DNA of 64,000 nt, taken from assembly GCA_012934845.2 (NCBI GenBank), contig WNNJ02002381.1:1-64000 (forward strand). The letters run 5' to 3'. Made by a program: the position numbers and the translations under genes. A model generated the notes under the pieces. That model was given only the letters and a program-made list of their open reading frames with translations. It was not told where the DNA came from and searched no databases. Of the stretch, positions 32,054 to 42,239 are shown piece after piece (the stretch's first letter is position 1; each line of letters opens with the position of its first letter). This DNA is from Pomphorhynchus laevis (taxonomy: Eukaryota; Acanthocephala; Palaeacanthocephala; Echinorhynchida; Pomphorhynchidae).

Positions 32054-32919
32054 GATAGAAGAGCTGGCAGTTGATGATTTGGAGGATTTGGTTTGACGAC
32101 GGAAGACATAGAGGATAATGATAATAAAGCGGGTGGCAAGCGATGTGAGGAAAGGTTATGAGTGGAATGATAGTGGATGCTGGTTGAGGTGATTTTAATT
32201 GATGGATGCAAGTTATTGAGAAACGAGACAGGAAGGACGGGACGTGGGGTGTCGGGGAGTGAACATACATTAGTTGTAACAATTTGCGGCTCCGTCACTG
32301 TATCGGTAGATTTATCATAAACTTGACAAAATCCATCTTGCTGCGATACAATTTGCGGCTCCTTCAGATTATCTGATAATGGATTATCTGATGATGACGT
32401 AGAAACGCTATGAGGGGTAGAAATGTAAGGTGATTTATCTGATACGACAAAAGAAATACTGGGTTGCAAATGGTCAATGACAGTAACATCAGAAGATTGA
32501 GCTGATTGATTGGGCAAAATTGAAGGATGTATAGTAATACCTGTAGAAGAGATGGGAGATTTGGCATTCTTAGAGGCAATCGAATGCGGGAGAATTGGGC
32601 ATCGAGGTTGAGACTTATTACAATACGAAGAGGCATGTGTGGACATCGCTGCATTGCCAGATAGTTTCAATATATTTGTCTTGAGACTCTCTATTTCACT
32701 CTTCATCGTATTTATCATCTTAGCCGAACAGTAGCCACAGTAGAATTCGTTGTCTGCAAGGCAAGATGCCTGGGATTCTGAAGTCCAAATACTTACCCAC
32801 GTGTGACAATCATTGTTTGAGCAAAGGACTTGTTGTTCAGATCCATTGGAAACATCTCTAACATCGGTGTTGGACGCAACATGTTTTGGAACTTGAGACT
32901 TTTGTTTTTTCCGACCCAT
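32050..32919 (-). CDS. LINE family K ORF1, N-terminal part with PHD-like zinc finger
   Basis: 289 codons from ATG at 32919-32917. Residues 33-77 hold CSNNDCHTWV, a Trp, and C-G-Y-C, a spacing like a PHD or RING-type zinc finger. A short coiled-coil-like helix follows (MKSEIESLKTNILKLS), then a long Ser/Pro-rich linker. PHD-like fingers occur in ORF1 of some CR1-type LINEs. The C-terminal end joins the next frame after the frame change at about 32050. Confidence 0.7.
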   Translation of the reverse strand: MGRKKQKSQVPKHVASNTDVRDVSNGSEQQVLCSNNDCHTWVSIWTSESQASCLADNEFYCGYCSAKMINTMKSEIESLKTNILKLSGNAAMSTHASSYCNKSQPRCPILPHSIASKNAKSPISSTGITIHPSILPNQSAQSSDVTVIDHLQPSISFVVSDKSPYISTPHSVSTSSSDNPLSDNLKEPQIVSQQDGFCQVYDKSTDTVTEPQIVTTNVCSLPDTPRPVLPVSFLNNLHPSIKITSTSIHYHSTHNLSSHRLPPALLSLSSMSSVVKPNPPNHQLPALLS

Positions 32920-32931
32920 TTGTATATAGTC

Positions 32932-33246
32932 GTTTGATTGTTCTCAGACTCGTCGTGATCACCCATTAAAACTATTTAAGTTTCCCCACGGTAAAGTAGT
33001 GAGTTTGGCTAGGCTCTCACATCGAGCATTAAACGCCTGGAACACGTTGCTAGGAGAAATAGCATGTATCAAGGACTTCTCTTAATTTAAAGTTCAACTG
33101 TGTCAGTGGATAAACAATCACGGCATTCCCGATGTGTACAATATTATATAACCGCTATTTACTTTTTTTATTTTCTTTTTCATATTTTTCCTATGTAATC
33201 AGTTGAAACAGCCATTTGGCTATAACTTGTAATACTAATAATAAAA
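32932..33246 (+). mobile_element. CR1-type LINE, right part of the copy split by family K
   Basis: Continues exactly where 28583 stopped: TTGTTCTCAGACTCGTCGTG matches 36853 onward of the sister, then the protein end (LARLSHRALNAWNT) and the 3' untranslated part with GTTGAAACAGCCATTTGGCT and a TAATAATAAAA tail. Confidence 0.85.
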
Positions 33247-33339
33247 TAAAATCAAGCATGAACCCAACAATATGTCTTTAAATAGATGCGTAATTCGACA
33301 ACGTTGTCTTTCTTAGTTGAAGATCTCGAATAAATTACA

Positions 33340-33880
33340 ATAACATAATAACCTTATGTTATCAGGTTTCGACCTGATAACATAGAAGTTCCTGCTGATG
33401 ACCTGTAATCCTTATTCTAATACATTGTCTGTTATTTATAAGTCAATTCATAAAAATCGAATTTTATTTGAAATTTCAATTTTTAATTTTAACTTGATAT
33501 AAATATAAATTGTACAAAATCTTATATAATTATTTATTATTTATAATTATTTATTTATCTTTTTAATTTATATATAGTATTAAATACGTAGTCTTAGTTA
33601 TCTGATCTGATCTTTATTATTATACCTCGTTTGTTATTTATTAGTCAAATCATAAAAATTAACTTTTATTTTAAATTTCAATTTTAAATTTTAACTTGAT
33701 ATAAATTCAAATAAAATATGTCAATAAGTTAATATAAAATCTTAGTTAACAGTTATTAATTATTATTTAATTATTTATTATTTAATTTAAACTTTATATT
33801 ATTTTAATTTATAAATAACATAAAATACGTAGACTCAGTTAGCTGATCCGATTTTCCAATCCATTGTTTTTTCAATTCAT
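33340..33880 (+). repeat. AT-rich dispersed repeat, one copy plus a second partial copy in tandem
   Basis: Two adjoining copies (33340-33610 and 33610-33880) share TAACTTGATATAAAT, the ATTATTTATTATTTA block and the end TACGTAGACTCAGTTAGCTGA. The first starts with a perfect 13-bp hairpin with a TTCG loop (TATGTTATCAGGT, 33357-33386). Other copies: 27570, 54955 and 59860. Confidence 0.6.
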
Positions 33881-34020
33881 TCGTAGCATAACTGTATTAT
33901 GTTTCACCTTCCTTATTAATGTATATCAGCATCACTCGCTTTCTTCCACATATCTCTCTTAAAATTTTTCCACCTTTCATCTTACATCTCATTTCAATGA
34001 TATTTTTATTTCTTAAAACT

Positions 34021-34415
34021 TTGGTCGTATATATACTCAATGCATCCCTTTAGCTAGAGCTCTTTAACCTGCTCACACTCGTAAGCGGATAAATTTACAT
34101 CAAATATTTTCATTCTATAACATTGAAATAATGAATAAATTCATTATTAAATAATTATAAGTAATAGTAAAATATATAAATCAACACAATAGTATTAAAA
34201 ATAAATTTAAACTCTTAAGCGATAACTTTTTATGGATAATGAATAATATACTTTATAATGTAATAAGTATAATGTAATATAATGTAATATATTTTGGCCG
34301 TAGATATACTTCATGCGCCCCTTTCGCCTGGAACTCTTTAACCTGCCCACACTCGTAAGCAGATAAATCTACATCAAATATTTTCATTCTATAAAAAATA
34401 ATAATGAATAAATTC
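34021..34415 (+). repeat. Direct repeat of about 125 bp, 270 bp apart
   Basis: 34021-34145 and 34290-34415 share CTCTTTAACCTGC, CACACTCGTAAGC and ATCAAATATTTTCATTC with about 85 percent identity by eye. Function unknown. Confidence 0.6.
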
Positions 34416-34702
34416 ATAATTCGATAAAAAGCCGGACAATGCGATAAAAATAAGCAACCTATATTATGACTATTAACAGAGTCTAGTAACCATTTGGTAA
34501 GGTCTAGTACGTCTTTTTATGTGTTTCCTTATGTTATAAAATACTTTATTGTATAGTCATATGATTTAAATTTTCATTTTTCCTGCTAAATAACAATTTC
34601 ACAAAGTATGGACAGTACTTTGTAAGCTACTCGTCGACAAAACAACTCTTAAAAAATAAAAATGATTATCAACAAAATAATTTGTTCATATATGCACGCC
34701 AT

Positions 34703-35227
34703 CTATAGTAGACGCCTTAAGTTCACGATAAACAAACTACCGGGTTCTGATTTTAAATTATCGCCTTGGTACGGTTTACGCAAATATATATTATCAAGAA
34801 TTTTGAAAACCGGCGTTTCATCTTCTAACAGCATTTTGTATGGGATTCCAGCCTTGTTTAAAATCTCCTTTACCTGTTCAATTCGTGACTGCAAATTTTG
34901 ATCAACTTCAGTTACTTGTTTAGTTTCACCAATCTGTAAATTTAGATTTAACAACATTTGCATCACTTCTTGTCTGATTTCCATTGCATTTTCTTGATGT
35001 TGAACTGACTGTATTGATGATAAAGGAATCATGTGTGCGTGACATGAATTTTCTGAGCTTTTGAGTTCCAGAATAACCGCGATTTTTTCCCATGGATCGA
35101 CTGTATATAAGTATCCAGTTAAAGTTAAATTATCTGAGTACATTATGTTAACGGCAGCGAGGCCATTTTGTTCGTATATCTCTTTTAAAATTTTAAAGAG
35201 ATTATCTGTCTTTTCGGATTGGTTCAT
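34703..35227 (-). CDS. GEMIN6: GEMIN6-like SMN-complex protein
   Basis: 174 residues from ATG at 35227-35225, a single uninterrupted exon. The N-terminal half looks like the Sm fold of Gemin6: a strand segment LTGYLYTVDPWEKIAVILEL (human Gemin6 has a similar TTDPVSANIVLV) followed by a loop and the strand around SIQSVQ. The C-terminal half matches the second Gemin6 domain: VKEILNKAGIPYKM, then IYLRKPYQGDNLKSE, like the human stretch with IP, DPPYGPEN and a final helix. Length is close to human Gemin6 (167). Gemin6 pairs with Gemin7 in the SMN complex, which loads Sm rings on snRNAs. Identity is from remembered family patterns. LSM12-like proteins are an alternative. Confidence 0.6.
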   Translation of the reverse strand: MNQSEKTDNLFKILKEIYEQNGLAAVNIMYSDNLTLTGYLYTVDPWEKIAVILELKSSENSCHAHMIPLSSIQSVQHQENAMEIRQEVMQMLLNLNLQIGETKQVTEVDQNLQSRIEQVKEILNKAGIPYKMLLEDETPVFKILDNIYLRKPYQGDNLKSEPGSLFIVNLRRLL

Positions 35228-35759
35228 TGATAACAGTCTAAAAATATTTTTTGTTTATCAATGTGTTACCGTCTTTTAGATGAAGGTAATTAGATTTCTT
35301 TCAGAGTAATCTCAAAATCATTAAATTCATTTTACTTAAAAATATACATAAGATTAAACTCATTATAGCATTAGCATTTTACTTTTTTGAATATAAGATA
35401 TAAAAATTTCCTTCTTGACTTATTCTTTAGATGATAGCAGTAGCTATCGAATTATAAAATAATTCGATAATTATTTGATAATTATTTAATTATAAAATAA
35501 TTAATTATCTAATTATCTAATTAGGAAAATAATTAAATAATTAGAACTAATTAATCTACCTAATTATCTAATTAGGAAATCTAATTTGTATTTATGCCAG
35601 TAATAAAAATTTTCCTTTTGGTTCATGTGATTTTACGTCCTAGTATATCTGACCGAAAAATTTAGTCATTTATATATGTACCATTAGTTTGAATTGAGGC
35701 TTTACTAAATTTAAGTTAAAGACGACTTTGTTGTAATACCGTATTTAAATAGAACTTAA
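35228..35759. other. AT-rich spacer upstream of the GEMIN6-like gene
   Basis: Includes a TAATTATCTAATTAGG-type low-complexity block at 35450-35590. The promoter of the minus-strand gene must lie here, but no element can be pinned down. Confidence 0.4.
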
Positions 35760-37175
35760 ACAGCTGTCTGAAACTAAACAGCAATGATGTTTACTAGTTC
35801 TCTATGCAAAGTGCTTGAAAAGTTGATCGCCACCCGGATCAGGCATCACTTGAGGGAACTCGGAATAATGTCGTCTTCTCAGCACGGTTTCCTCCCTGGT
35901 CGTTCCTGCTTAACAAACTTATTGACTTCACGCGAAATGTGGGTTGAGGCGGTCAGTCGCGGCCAATCAATTAATGTGGTATTCATTGACTTTTCAAGAG
36001 CATTCGATCGGGTGCCGCATGAGAGCTTGGTAGCATTACTATTTAACTACGGCATTCCTGTAATGTTGTGTAATTGGATTCAAGATTTCCTACGTCATCG
36101 TTTCTTTAGGGTGAGAGTTGGCACCCATCTTTCCACTTCCAGACGCGTTTACTGTGGTGTTCCGCAAGGTACCGTACTAGGACCTCTGCTGTTTATTGTG
36201 TTCCTTAACGATTTGTTGCTGCGGATTCAGAGTCCCTGTCTTGCTTTTGCTGACGACCTCAAAATATGGTCTGTAGATGATATTGATCCGCTTGGCATTT
36301 CCCTGCAGGAAGACCTTAATGAAATATATCAATGGAGTGAGGCTACTGGTATGAAGATCAATGTTGACAAATGCGGCCACATGAAATTAGGAAGGCGTTG
36401 CGATGACCGTCGTTTTCGCCTCGGAACTTCAATTCTTAATGTCGTCATGGAGTATAGGGATCTGGGTGTCATGGTGCATAGGACATTGAAATCCCGATCA
36501 AATACAGAGTTTGCCCATAGCAAGGCTTTGCGAGCTATGTACTGCGTCAAAAATGCATTTAATCGTATTAATCCATACGTCTTCAAACGGCTTTACTGCG
36601 CTCTTGTTCGCCCGCATATAGAGTACTGCGTGCAAGCAGTTTTTCCATACACTAAGAAAGAGTTCAATAGACTAGAGTCAATCCTTCGTAGAGGTTCTCG
36701 AATGTGTATGGATGGATCATATTCATATCGTGAACGGCTTGAATTTCTAAAGATACCATCTTTGGGTCAGAGGCTATATTACCTAGACCTTGTTGCATTA
36801 TGGCGAATGGTAAATGGGATAGATGGTTTTCCCTCGTGCTATGTTAAAGTTTGTTCTCAGACGCATCGTGGCCACCCGTTGAAACTATTTAAGTTTCCCC
36901 ATGGTAAAGTAGTGAGTTTGGCTAGGCTCTCACATCGAGCATTAAACGCCTGGAACACGTTGCCAGGAGAAATAGCATGTACCAAGGACTTATCTCAATT
37001 TAAAGTTCAACTTCGTCAGTGGATTAACGATCATGGCATTCCGAATGTATACAATATTATGTAACCGCTATTAACTTTTTTTTCTTCTTTTCTTTTCTTT
37101 TTTATTTCCTATGTGATCAGTTGAAACAGCCATTTGGCTATAACTTGTAATACTAATAATAATAATAATAATGTA
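35760..37175 (+). mobile_element. CR1-type LINE, 5'-truncated, 3' end intact
   Basis: Truncated within the RT N-terminal block, otherwise uninterrupted to a 3' untranslated region containing GTTGAAACAGCCATTTGGCT and an (AAT)n tail at about 37155-37170. Microsatellite-like 3' ends replace poly(A) in CR1 and related LINEs. The relic at 27925-28583 and 32932-33246 is its older sister. Confidence 0.9.
35784..37064 (+). CDS. CR1-type LINE reverse transcriptase, 5'-truncated
   Basis: 426 open codons. Motifs: SLCKVLEKLIATRIRHHL, VVFIDFSRAFDRVPHESL (first Asp block), YCGVPQGTVLGPLLFIVFLN, LAFADDLKIWSV (catalytic box, FADD instead of YADD), MEYRDLGVMVHRTL and C-terminal ALNAWNTLPGEI. The ATG at 35784 is an internal Met exposed by truncation. 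No stop or shift in the remaining part, so the insertion is recent. Without the endonuclease it cannot move on its own. Confidence 0.85.
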   Translation: MMFTSSLCKVLEKLIATRIRHHLRELGIMSSSQHGFLPGRSCLTNLLTSREMWVEAVSRGQSINVVFIDFSRAFDRVPHESLVALLFNYGIPVMLCNWIQDFLRHRFFRVRVGTHLSTSRRVYCGVPQGTVLGPLLFIVFLNDLLLRIQSPCLAFADDLKIWSVDDIDPLGISLQEDLNEIYQWSEATGMKINVDKCGHMKLGRRCDDRRFRLGTSILNVVMEYRDLGVMVHRTLKSRSNTEFAHSKALRAMYCVKNAFNRINPYVFKRLYCALVRPHIEYCVQAVFPYTKKEFNRLESILRRGSRMCMDGSYSYRERLEFLKIPSLGQRLYYLDLVALWRMVNGIDGFPSCYVKVCSQTHRGHPLKLFKFPHGKVVSLARLSHRALNAWNTLPGEIACTKDLSQFKVQLRQWINDHGIPNVYNIM

Positions 37176-37329
37176 GGAACATAAACTGTCAAAAACGACT
37201 AGTTACATGTTAGGCCTTAGTATTTATTGTTTATTACAGCGACTCACACACGTGACCTTGGCACAATTGTTCAGTCATCTCTCATGACTTGTATGAATAC
37301 GGACAGATTGTATTCGAAGGGATATCTTG

Positions 37330-37440
37330 TTATTTATTGAAAAATTGTTTCAAATCCATGTTTGTCGAATGCTTTAAGATTCTTTACAACGCATTGGTTC
37401 GTCCTCACATTGAGTACAGCGTTTCTATTTACTAAAAGGA
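37330..37440 (+). mobile_element. Short CR1-type LINE fragment
   Basis: One frame reads FKILYNALVRPHIEYSVSIY, the conserved YxALVRPHIEY block of CR1-type RTs. Nothing recognisable on either side. Confidence 0.55.
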
Positions 37441-37882
37441 GATAAGCTTTCGTGTGGTTACGCAATTTTTGAAAATAAAAGTTCCAGGTTGCGGAGCCGG
37501 ACTTTTTTAAATTGCTACATCTAAGCATATTTCTGTTAAAATAGTTGCTAATACATCGCATACTTTATTGTGACGAGTTGTCGGAAGCCTGCCTCGCATA
37601 CACGAAACGGGGTGGTTGATTCTTAACTTAGTCCCACAAACACAGAGAGTGCTGTTACAGTGAAGTAATTGGCCGATCTAGACGTTTATTGTAATAGCGC
37701 TCATGCGGCTAGAGCATTGTGCCTCGCCTTGCTATGTCATCAATACCAAACACAGGAACGATACATCGATTATCTCATTTATTGAGTAGATTCATTGCGG
37801 TACTGATTTTCGCATATTTTATTAGATAAATGAATCCTTTTTGGCAGTTAGCATGCGTATGGTCCATGCAGTTGCTTTCACG

Positions 37883-37891
37883 TCTTAATTG
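37883..37891. repeat. Left 9-bp target site duplication
   Basis: TCTTAATTG, identical to 39701-39709 on the other side of the foldback element. Confidence 0.8.
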
Positions 37892-39700
37892 GGCAACATT
37901 TCCGAAAGGCGGACACAACTAGGCAATGAAAAAAATTATAAAAAACGATAGACCTTTATTAGACATTTAAAAAACATCTTTCATTTTTTGCTGCATAGTT
38001 TAGATAAAGTTTGAAATTAAAATTAAAATTTGAAATTTTTTTAGTAAGTGCTCGGATTAGTTAAAACTTATCACACAATGATAGCACATTATGTATCTAC
38101 ACCACATATAAGTTTTAGCTCGATACGACGTATATTACGCTTCAGAGAAAATGTTCAATTTTTTGAACATAAAAATATTTTTTCCTAAAAAATCGATATG
38201 ATAACCCATACTTTTTTCATCTCACAATATCGACCATCTATCAATTAACATTTACACGAAAACTTATGAATTGATTTATTCAGTATGTTGAATAAATTTT
38301 AATTTTAATTTTTTAAATTAAAACAAAAATAATTAAAATTTTACCATTGCCCTTGTTAGTAGTTTGTTACTGCAATATTATTATACGATTACAAATCATA
38401 TATCTACATTATTTTCAAGTTTGAGATTGATTTAACATGTATTACGTTGTAAAACAAAATTTATTTTTTTTGAACTTCAAAATACTTTTTAAGCACTTTG
38501 GTATGATATCCTATCATCATTTTTAATTTATTATTTCCAACTTACAACAAATCAACGTATACACAAAAAAATTGGCGTCATTACTTTATTATCTTGAATA
38601 AAAATAAATTTATTTTTAACAATTTAAAAAATTTTAAACGCTGGTTTTAATTTGGCGGAATTGGCTTGGAGACATTGGTGTAGACATAATAACGTTGATT
38701 TTTTCGACCAATTATTAAGTGACATCTCTGATATTTATTAAAAACTGTTTTTTTTTTCTTTCCTGTTACATATTTTAATTACAGTTTAAAATATCGTTTC
38801 GAGCCATTCAACACATGCGTTGTCATCACGTAGCGGTCCGCTGATCAATGCGTGAAGATTCCGAACCATCTGAAAATCGTTCAAACACATTATAATTTCA
38901 GTTTTCAAATTATTGAAGAAATAAAACCAGCGTTTAAAATTTTTAAAATTGTTAAAAATAAATTTATTTTAATTCAAGATAATAACGTAATGATGCCATT
39001 TTTTGTGTACACGTTGATTTGTTGTAAGTTGGAAATAATAAGTTAAAAATGATGATAGGATATCATACAAAAGTGCTTAAAAAGTATTTTGAAGTTCAAA
39101 AAATTAAATTTTGTTTTACAACGTAATACATGTTAAATCAATCTCAAACTTGAAAATAATGTAGATATATGATTTGTAATCGTATTATAATAATATTGCA
39201 GTAAACAAACTACTAACAAGGGCAATGGTAAAATTTTAATTATTTTTGTTTTAATTTAAAAAATTAAAATTTAAATTTTTTCAACATACTGAATAAATCA
39301 ATTCATAAGTTTTTGTGTAAATGTTAATTGATAGATGGTCGATGTTGTGAGATGAAAAAAGTATGGGTTATCATATCGATTTTTTTAGGAAAAAATATTT
39401 TTAAGTTCAAAAAATTGAACATTTTCTCTGAAGCGTAATATACCTCGTATCGAGCTAAAACTTATGTGTGGTGTAGATACATAATGTGCTATCATTGTGT
39501 GATAATGTTTAACTAATCCGAACACTTACTTAAAAATATTCAAATTTTAATTTTTTTGAAAAAAATTTAATTCTAATTTCAAAGTTTACCTACACTATGC
39601 AGCAAAAAATATGAAAGATGTTTTTACAATGTCTAATAAAGATCTTTCGTTTTTTTAATTTTTTTCTTGCCTAGCTGTGTCCACCTTTCGGAAATGTTGC
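37892..39700. mobile_element. 1.8-kb foldback DNA transposon, non-autonomous, about 760-780-bp terminal inverted repeats
   Basis: The left arm (37892-38650) and right arm (38922-39700) are reverse complements over nearly their whole length, with scattered substitutions and small indels. The termini read GCAACATTTCCGAAAGG. The central spacer of about 270 bp has no coding capacity. The element is flanked by a perfect 9-bp duplication. Very long inverted repeats plus a 9-bp duplication fit Mutator-like or Foldback-type transposons. No transposase is present, so it depends on another copy. Arms still match closely, so it is fairly young. Confidence 0.85.
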
Positions 39701-39709
39701 TCTTAATTG
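39701..39709. repeat. Right 9-bp target site duplication
   Basis: TCTTAATTG, matching 37883-37891. Confidence 0.8.
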
Positions 39710-40886
39710 CTATTGCAGTTCATTAATTCTGTAAACATTTCTGACAACCACATTTCTAATCGTCTGCTAAACATTATACGGATTAAGAAAATTTTTCGAT
39801 AAGGGATACGTTGCATCACATTGACATATGATGGTGATTTCCTTAAAAGATGTAACTTGGCTTGGAAATAAAGCTGTGACCGTTTCGTATTTTGTTCGTA
39901 ATAAATCTACCAGATCATTGCCTGACCCTCAAAGTGGAAGTGATAAGATGTTTGGTCTCCATCTTTACTTATTAAAAAATACATGTTAATTTCATGTTTG
40001 TAAGAACCTGCCAGCCCTTCCTCCCGATACATATCATAATGCTTCCTACTAGTGTTTGTTGAGATGTAAGTATTATTTAACAGAACTATGCACTCCATAT
40101 AACTCCTTTTTTAAAGCAGGAATAGCACAATACTAATTTCCATTTCCATTTAAAGATGCATTCTTTCTTGTTGAGTTATCATTCTCAGACTAATTAGTGC
40201 AATTTGATGCTCTGCAATTTACAAATGGTCGATTTGCCTTTACCCATTTGCATAATTGACACCTGACAGTTGGTCGATTGCAAACACATCAAATATGGTG
40301 CATCAAAGGTTTCCTTTTCGACATTAGTGTGTAATCACCTTTATTGTAATCACTTATATTGTAAGAATTTATATTTTATAACCAAGAATATTTTTATTGT
40401 ATAGATATAATTTCTAAGTGTTTACTATTATAATATTAATATAATAATCTATTATAATTATAGATTATAATAGATTATAATCGATTATAATCTATTATAA
40501 TTATTACCTATTATAATTAATCTATAATTATTATAATATTTTTTAATAATACAAAATTTATTTTTGATTTCAGAAAGTTACAATTTACGGGTTATCCGCA
40601 AATGGTCACTTATATTATCATTATTAGACTTAACGTTATATGTGATTTTATGTAAAGACTGGTTGCTCCATATCTTATTTCCGACGTGTGTAAGGTTTCA
40701 TCCTTATTGACATTGATATTAATATATTAATGACATTGATATATTAATATATCAATGTCAATAATACCTTTGCTATTAATGTTGAGATCATTGATTGTAG
40801 GGTTTGTAAACAATCTATGTACGAATCTATGTTAATAATTAATTATTATATTCTTAATTATTATATTATTATCCGAAGTAGACCTA
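39710..40886. other. Spacer with AT palindromes, no gene identified
   Basis: A minus-strand open stretch at 39907-40098 (63 codons, containing HYDMYREEGLAGSYKHEI) is unrecognised. 40425-40530 and 40700-40770 are made of nested AT palindromes such as ATTGATATTAATATATTAATG. Confidence 0.35.
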
Positions 40887-41123
40887 TTGCCTGTTCCAGA
40901 GAAGATGCTATTCACAACAAATTCAACAACACGAGACAGATCAGCACGGATAGATCAGGTTTATTCTGAGTTTACTCATGGTACTATGGAGCCGTCGTTT
41001 ATCGACATTTATGTTTGCAATCACCTTTCTCCATCGACTGATATGCTACAGCATGCCAGCGTAGCCTTCTCTATCACTCAAATCGGAAATGCACAATATA
41101 CGCTGAACGCATTAACAGAATAG
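40887..41123 (+). CDS. Unrecognised open reading frame, 78 codons from ATG
   Basis: The frame is open from about 40873 (SEVDLLPVPEKML) and contains DRSARIDQVYSEFTHGTM and SVAFSITQIGNAQY. Its base composition is higher in GC than its AT-rich flanks, which suggests a coding origin. It shares no motif I know. It may be an exon or a fragment of an old mobile element. Confidence 0.25.
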   Translation: MPVPEKMLFTTNSTTRDRSARIDQVYSEFTHGTMEPSFIDIYVCNHLSPSTDMLQHASVAFSITQIGNAQYTLNALTE

Positions 41124-41789
41124 AATGAGATATGTTCATACTTGCCATCATGTCGACTGCTGGAGGTCTCGGTGAAGACTTCGTGAAGCTCATGAGAAAA
41201 GCATCCAGTCGGTATGTCATGAAATATGGAATGTCATACTCTTAGATCATTTCTAAGATGCGCAGGCAGCTAGTTTTCACTCGTATCTAATTTTGAGATT
41301 AATAATATATAATTATAATATTTATTATAATTATATAATAAATATAATTATAATTAATAATTATATTAATTATTATATAATTATTATATAGTTATCTATT
41401 ATAATTTTTATAGATTACAATTATATGAGATAATTATCGGTTTTTCGGTTGCAAATAAGATGAAACAGTACTAGCCTTTTCACAATATCACGGATGTAAA
41501 AAGATTTTTTGCAGCACACCGTTACTATTTTCCGTTTTAAAAATTTACTGGACCTTGATTGCTAAGATTAAGAAATTTCCCTAAAATATGACCTAATCAA
41601 TAGTTTTGATTTCGGCTTTGCAGTTTTATTGATTGCATAGTTATTTCAATAGCAGGTATAAGGATTAATTCTCAAAATTCATATATACGACTAAAGAATA
41701 ATCGGAAATGTTAGTTGTAAAATGTTAGGCTTAAATATAATCCATCAGTGTGCTTTACTCGATTCTATTCAATAGAATGTCTGTACTAG
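41124..41789. other. AT-rich spacer, no gene seen
   Basis: The first 130 bp are still GC-richer and may continue the relic at 40887. The rest is AT-rich with ATTATAATTAT-type repeats. Confidence 0.35.
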
Positions 41790-41865
41790 ATCAGTGATCC
41801 TCAAACGCCTGGCCGCGAACCGATACGGACCGAATATGACTTGGTTCTGGGCCGCACGAGAAAGA
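41790..41865 (+). mobile_element. Possible hAT transposon end fragment
   Basis: CAGTGATCCTCAAACG followed by a GGCCGCGAACC-like stretch and CTGGGCCGCACGAG looks like the well-known 5' end of animal hAT elements (CAGTGGTTCTCAAAC.. GGGCCGC). No matching right end was found before the LINE at 42240. Confidence 0.4.
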
Positions 41866-42239
41866 ATGAATTATTAAAATTTTATTAATTATTTGTATCT
41901 TAATGAAGTTTTTTAATAGATGACTGGATTCTCTCGTTTCAATCTTGTGTCTTAAATGCAAAAATTTTACTCACTTGCAAAATGATTAATTAACATATAT
42001 AATTTGAAAGTTCTTTTGTAAAGAGGAAAATTGTAGTGAAGAAAAAGAAGATCACTAATGATTTAAGGGAAAAAGAAAGCCTTCAACAGACAATACAGGG
42101 ACTCATACTTGAAGCACATACTTGATACAACAAGCGATTTTCACGAATGAAATTCACTTTGTAGTGTATGGCGATCGACTATAAAGAGTCAATAACATCC
42201 TAAAAGCTATTTCTTTACTTAGGTATTAAGGAACCCATA
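41866..42239. other. Spacer, possible decayed interior of the hAT-like element
   Basis: A weak lysine-rich frame with KKKKITNDLREKESLQQ-like residues at about 42038-42100 could be a relic of a transposase N-terminus. Not secure. Confidence 0.25.

Larger units (their letters stand above)
28584..32931 (-). mobile_element. LINE family K, near full length, nested in another LINE
   Basis: A 4.35-kb minus-strand element with ORF1 and ORF2. The 3' end on its own strand reads AAAATAAATC followed by a T run, and the same end is seen in the fragments at 9838 and 44231. Only about 12 bases precede the ORF1 ATG, so the 5' end is either very short or slightly truncated. It lies between TTAAAGTTT and TTGTTCTCAGAC, which are adjacent in the uninterrupted sister (36845-36860), so the insertion site is exact to a few bases. 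ORF2 type is CR1/L2-like. The only clear break is one frame change in ORF1. Confidence 0.9.

Noticed and set aside
36177-36586. Minus-strand open frames opposite the LINE RT
   Set aside because: They are antisense shadows of the RT coding sequence and have no independent signal.
39907-40098. 63-codon minus-strand frame starting MECIVLLNNTY
   Set aside because: No recognised domain, no splice context and flanked by AT palindromes. Not enough for a gene call.
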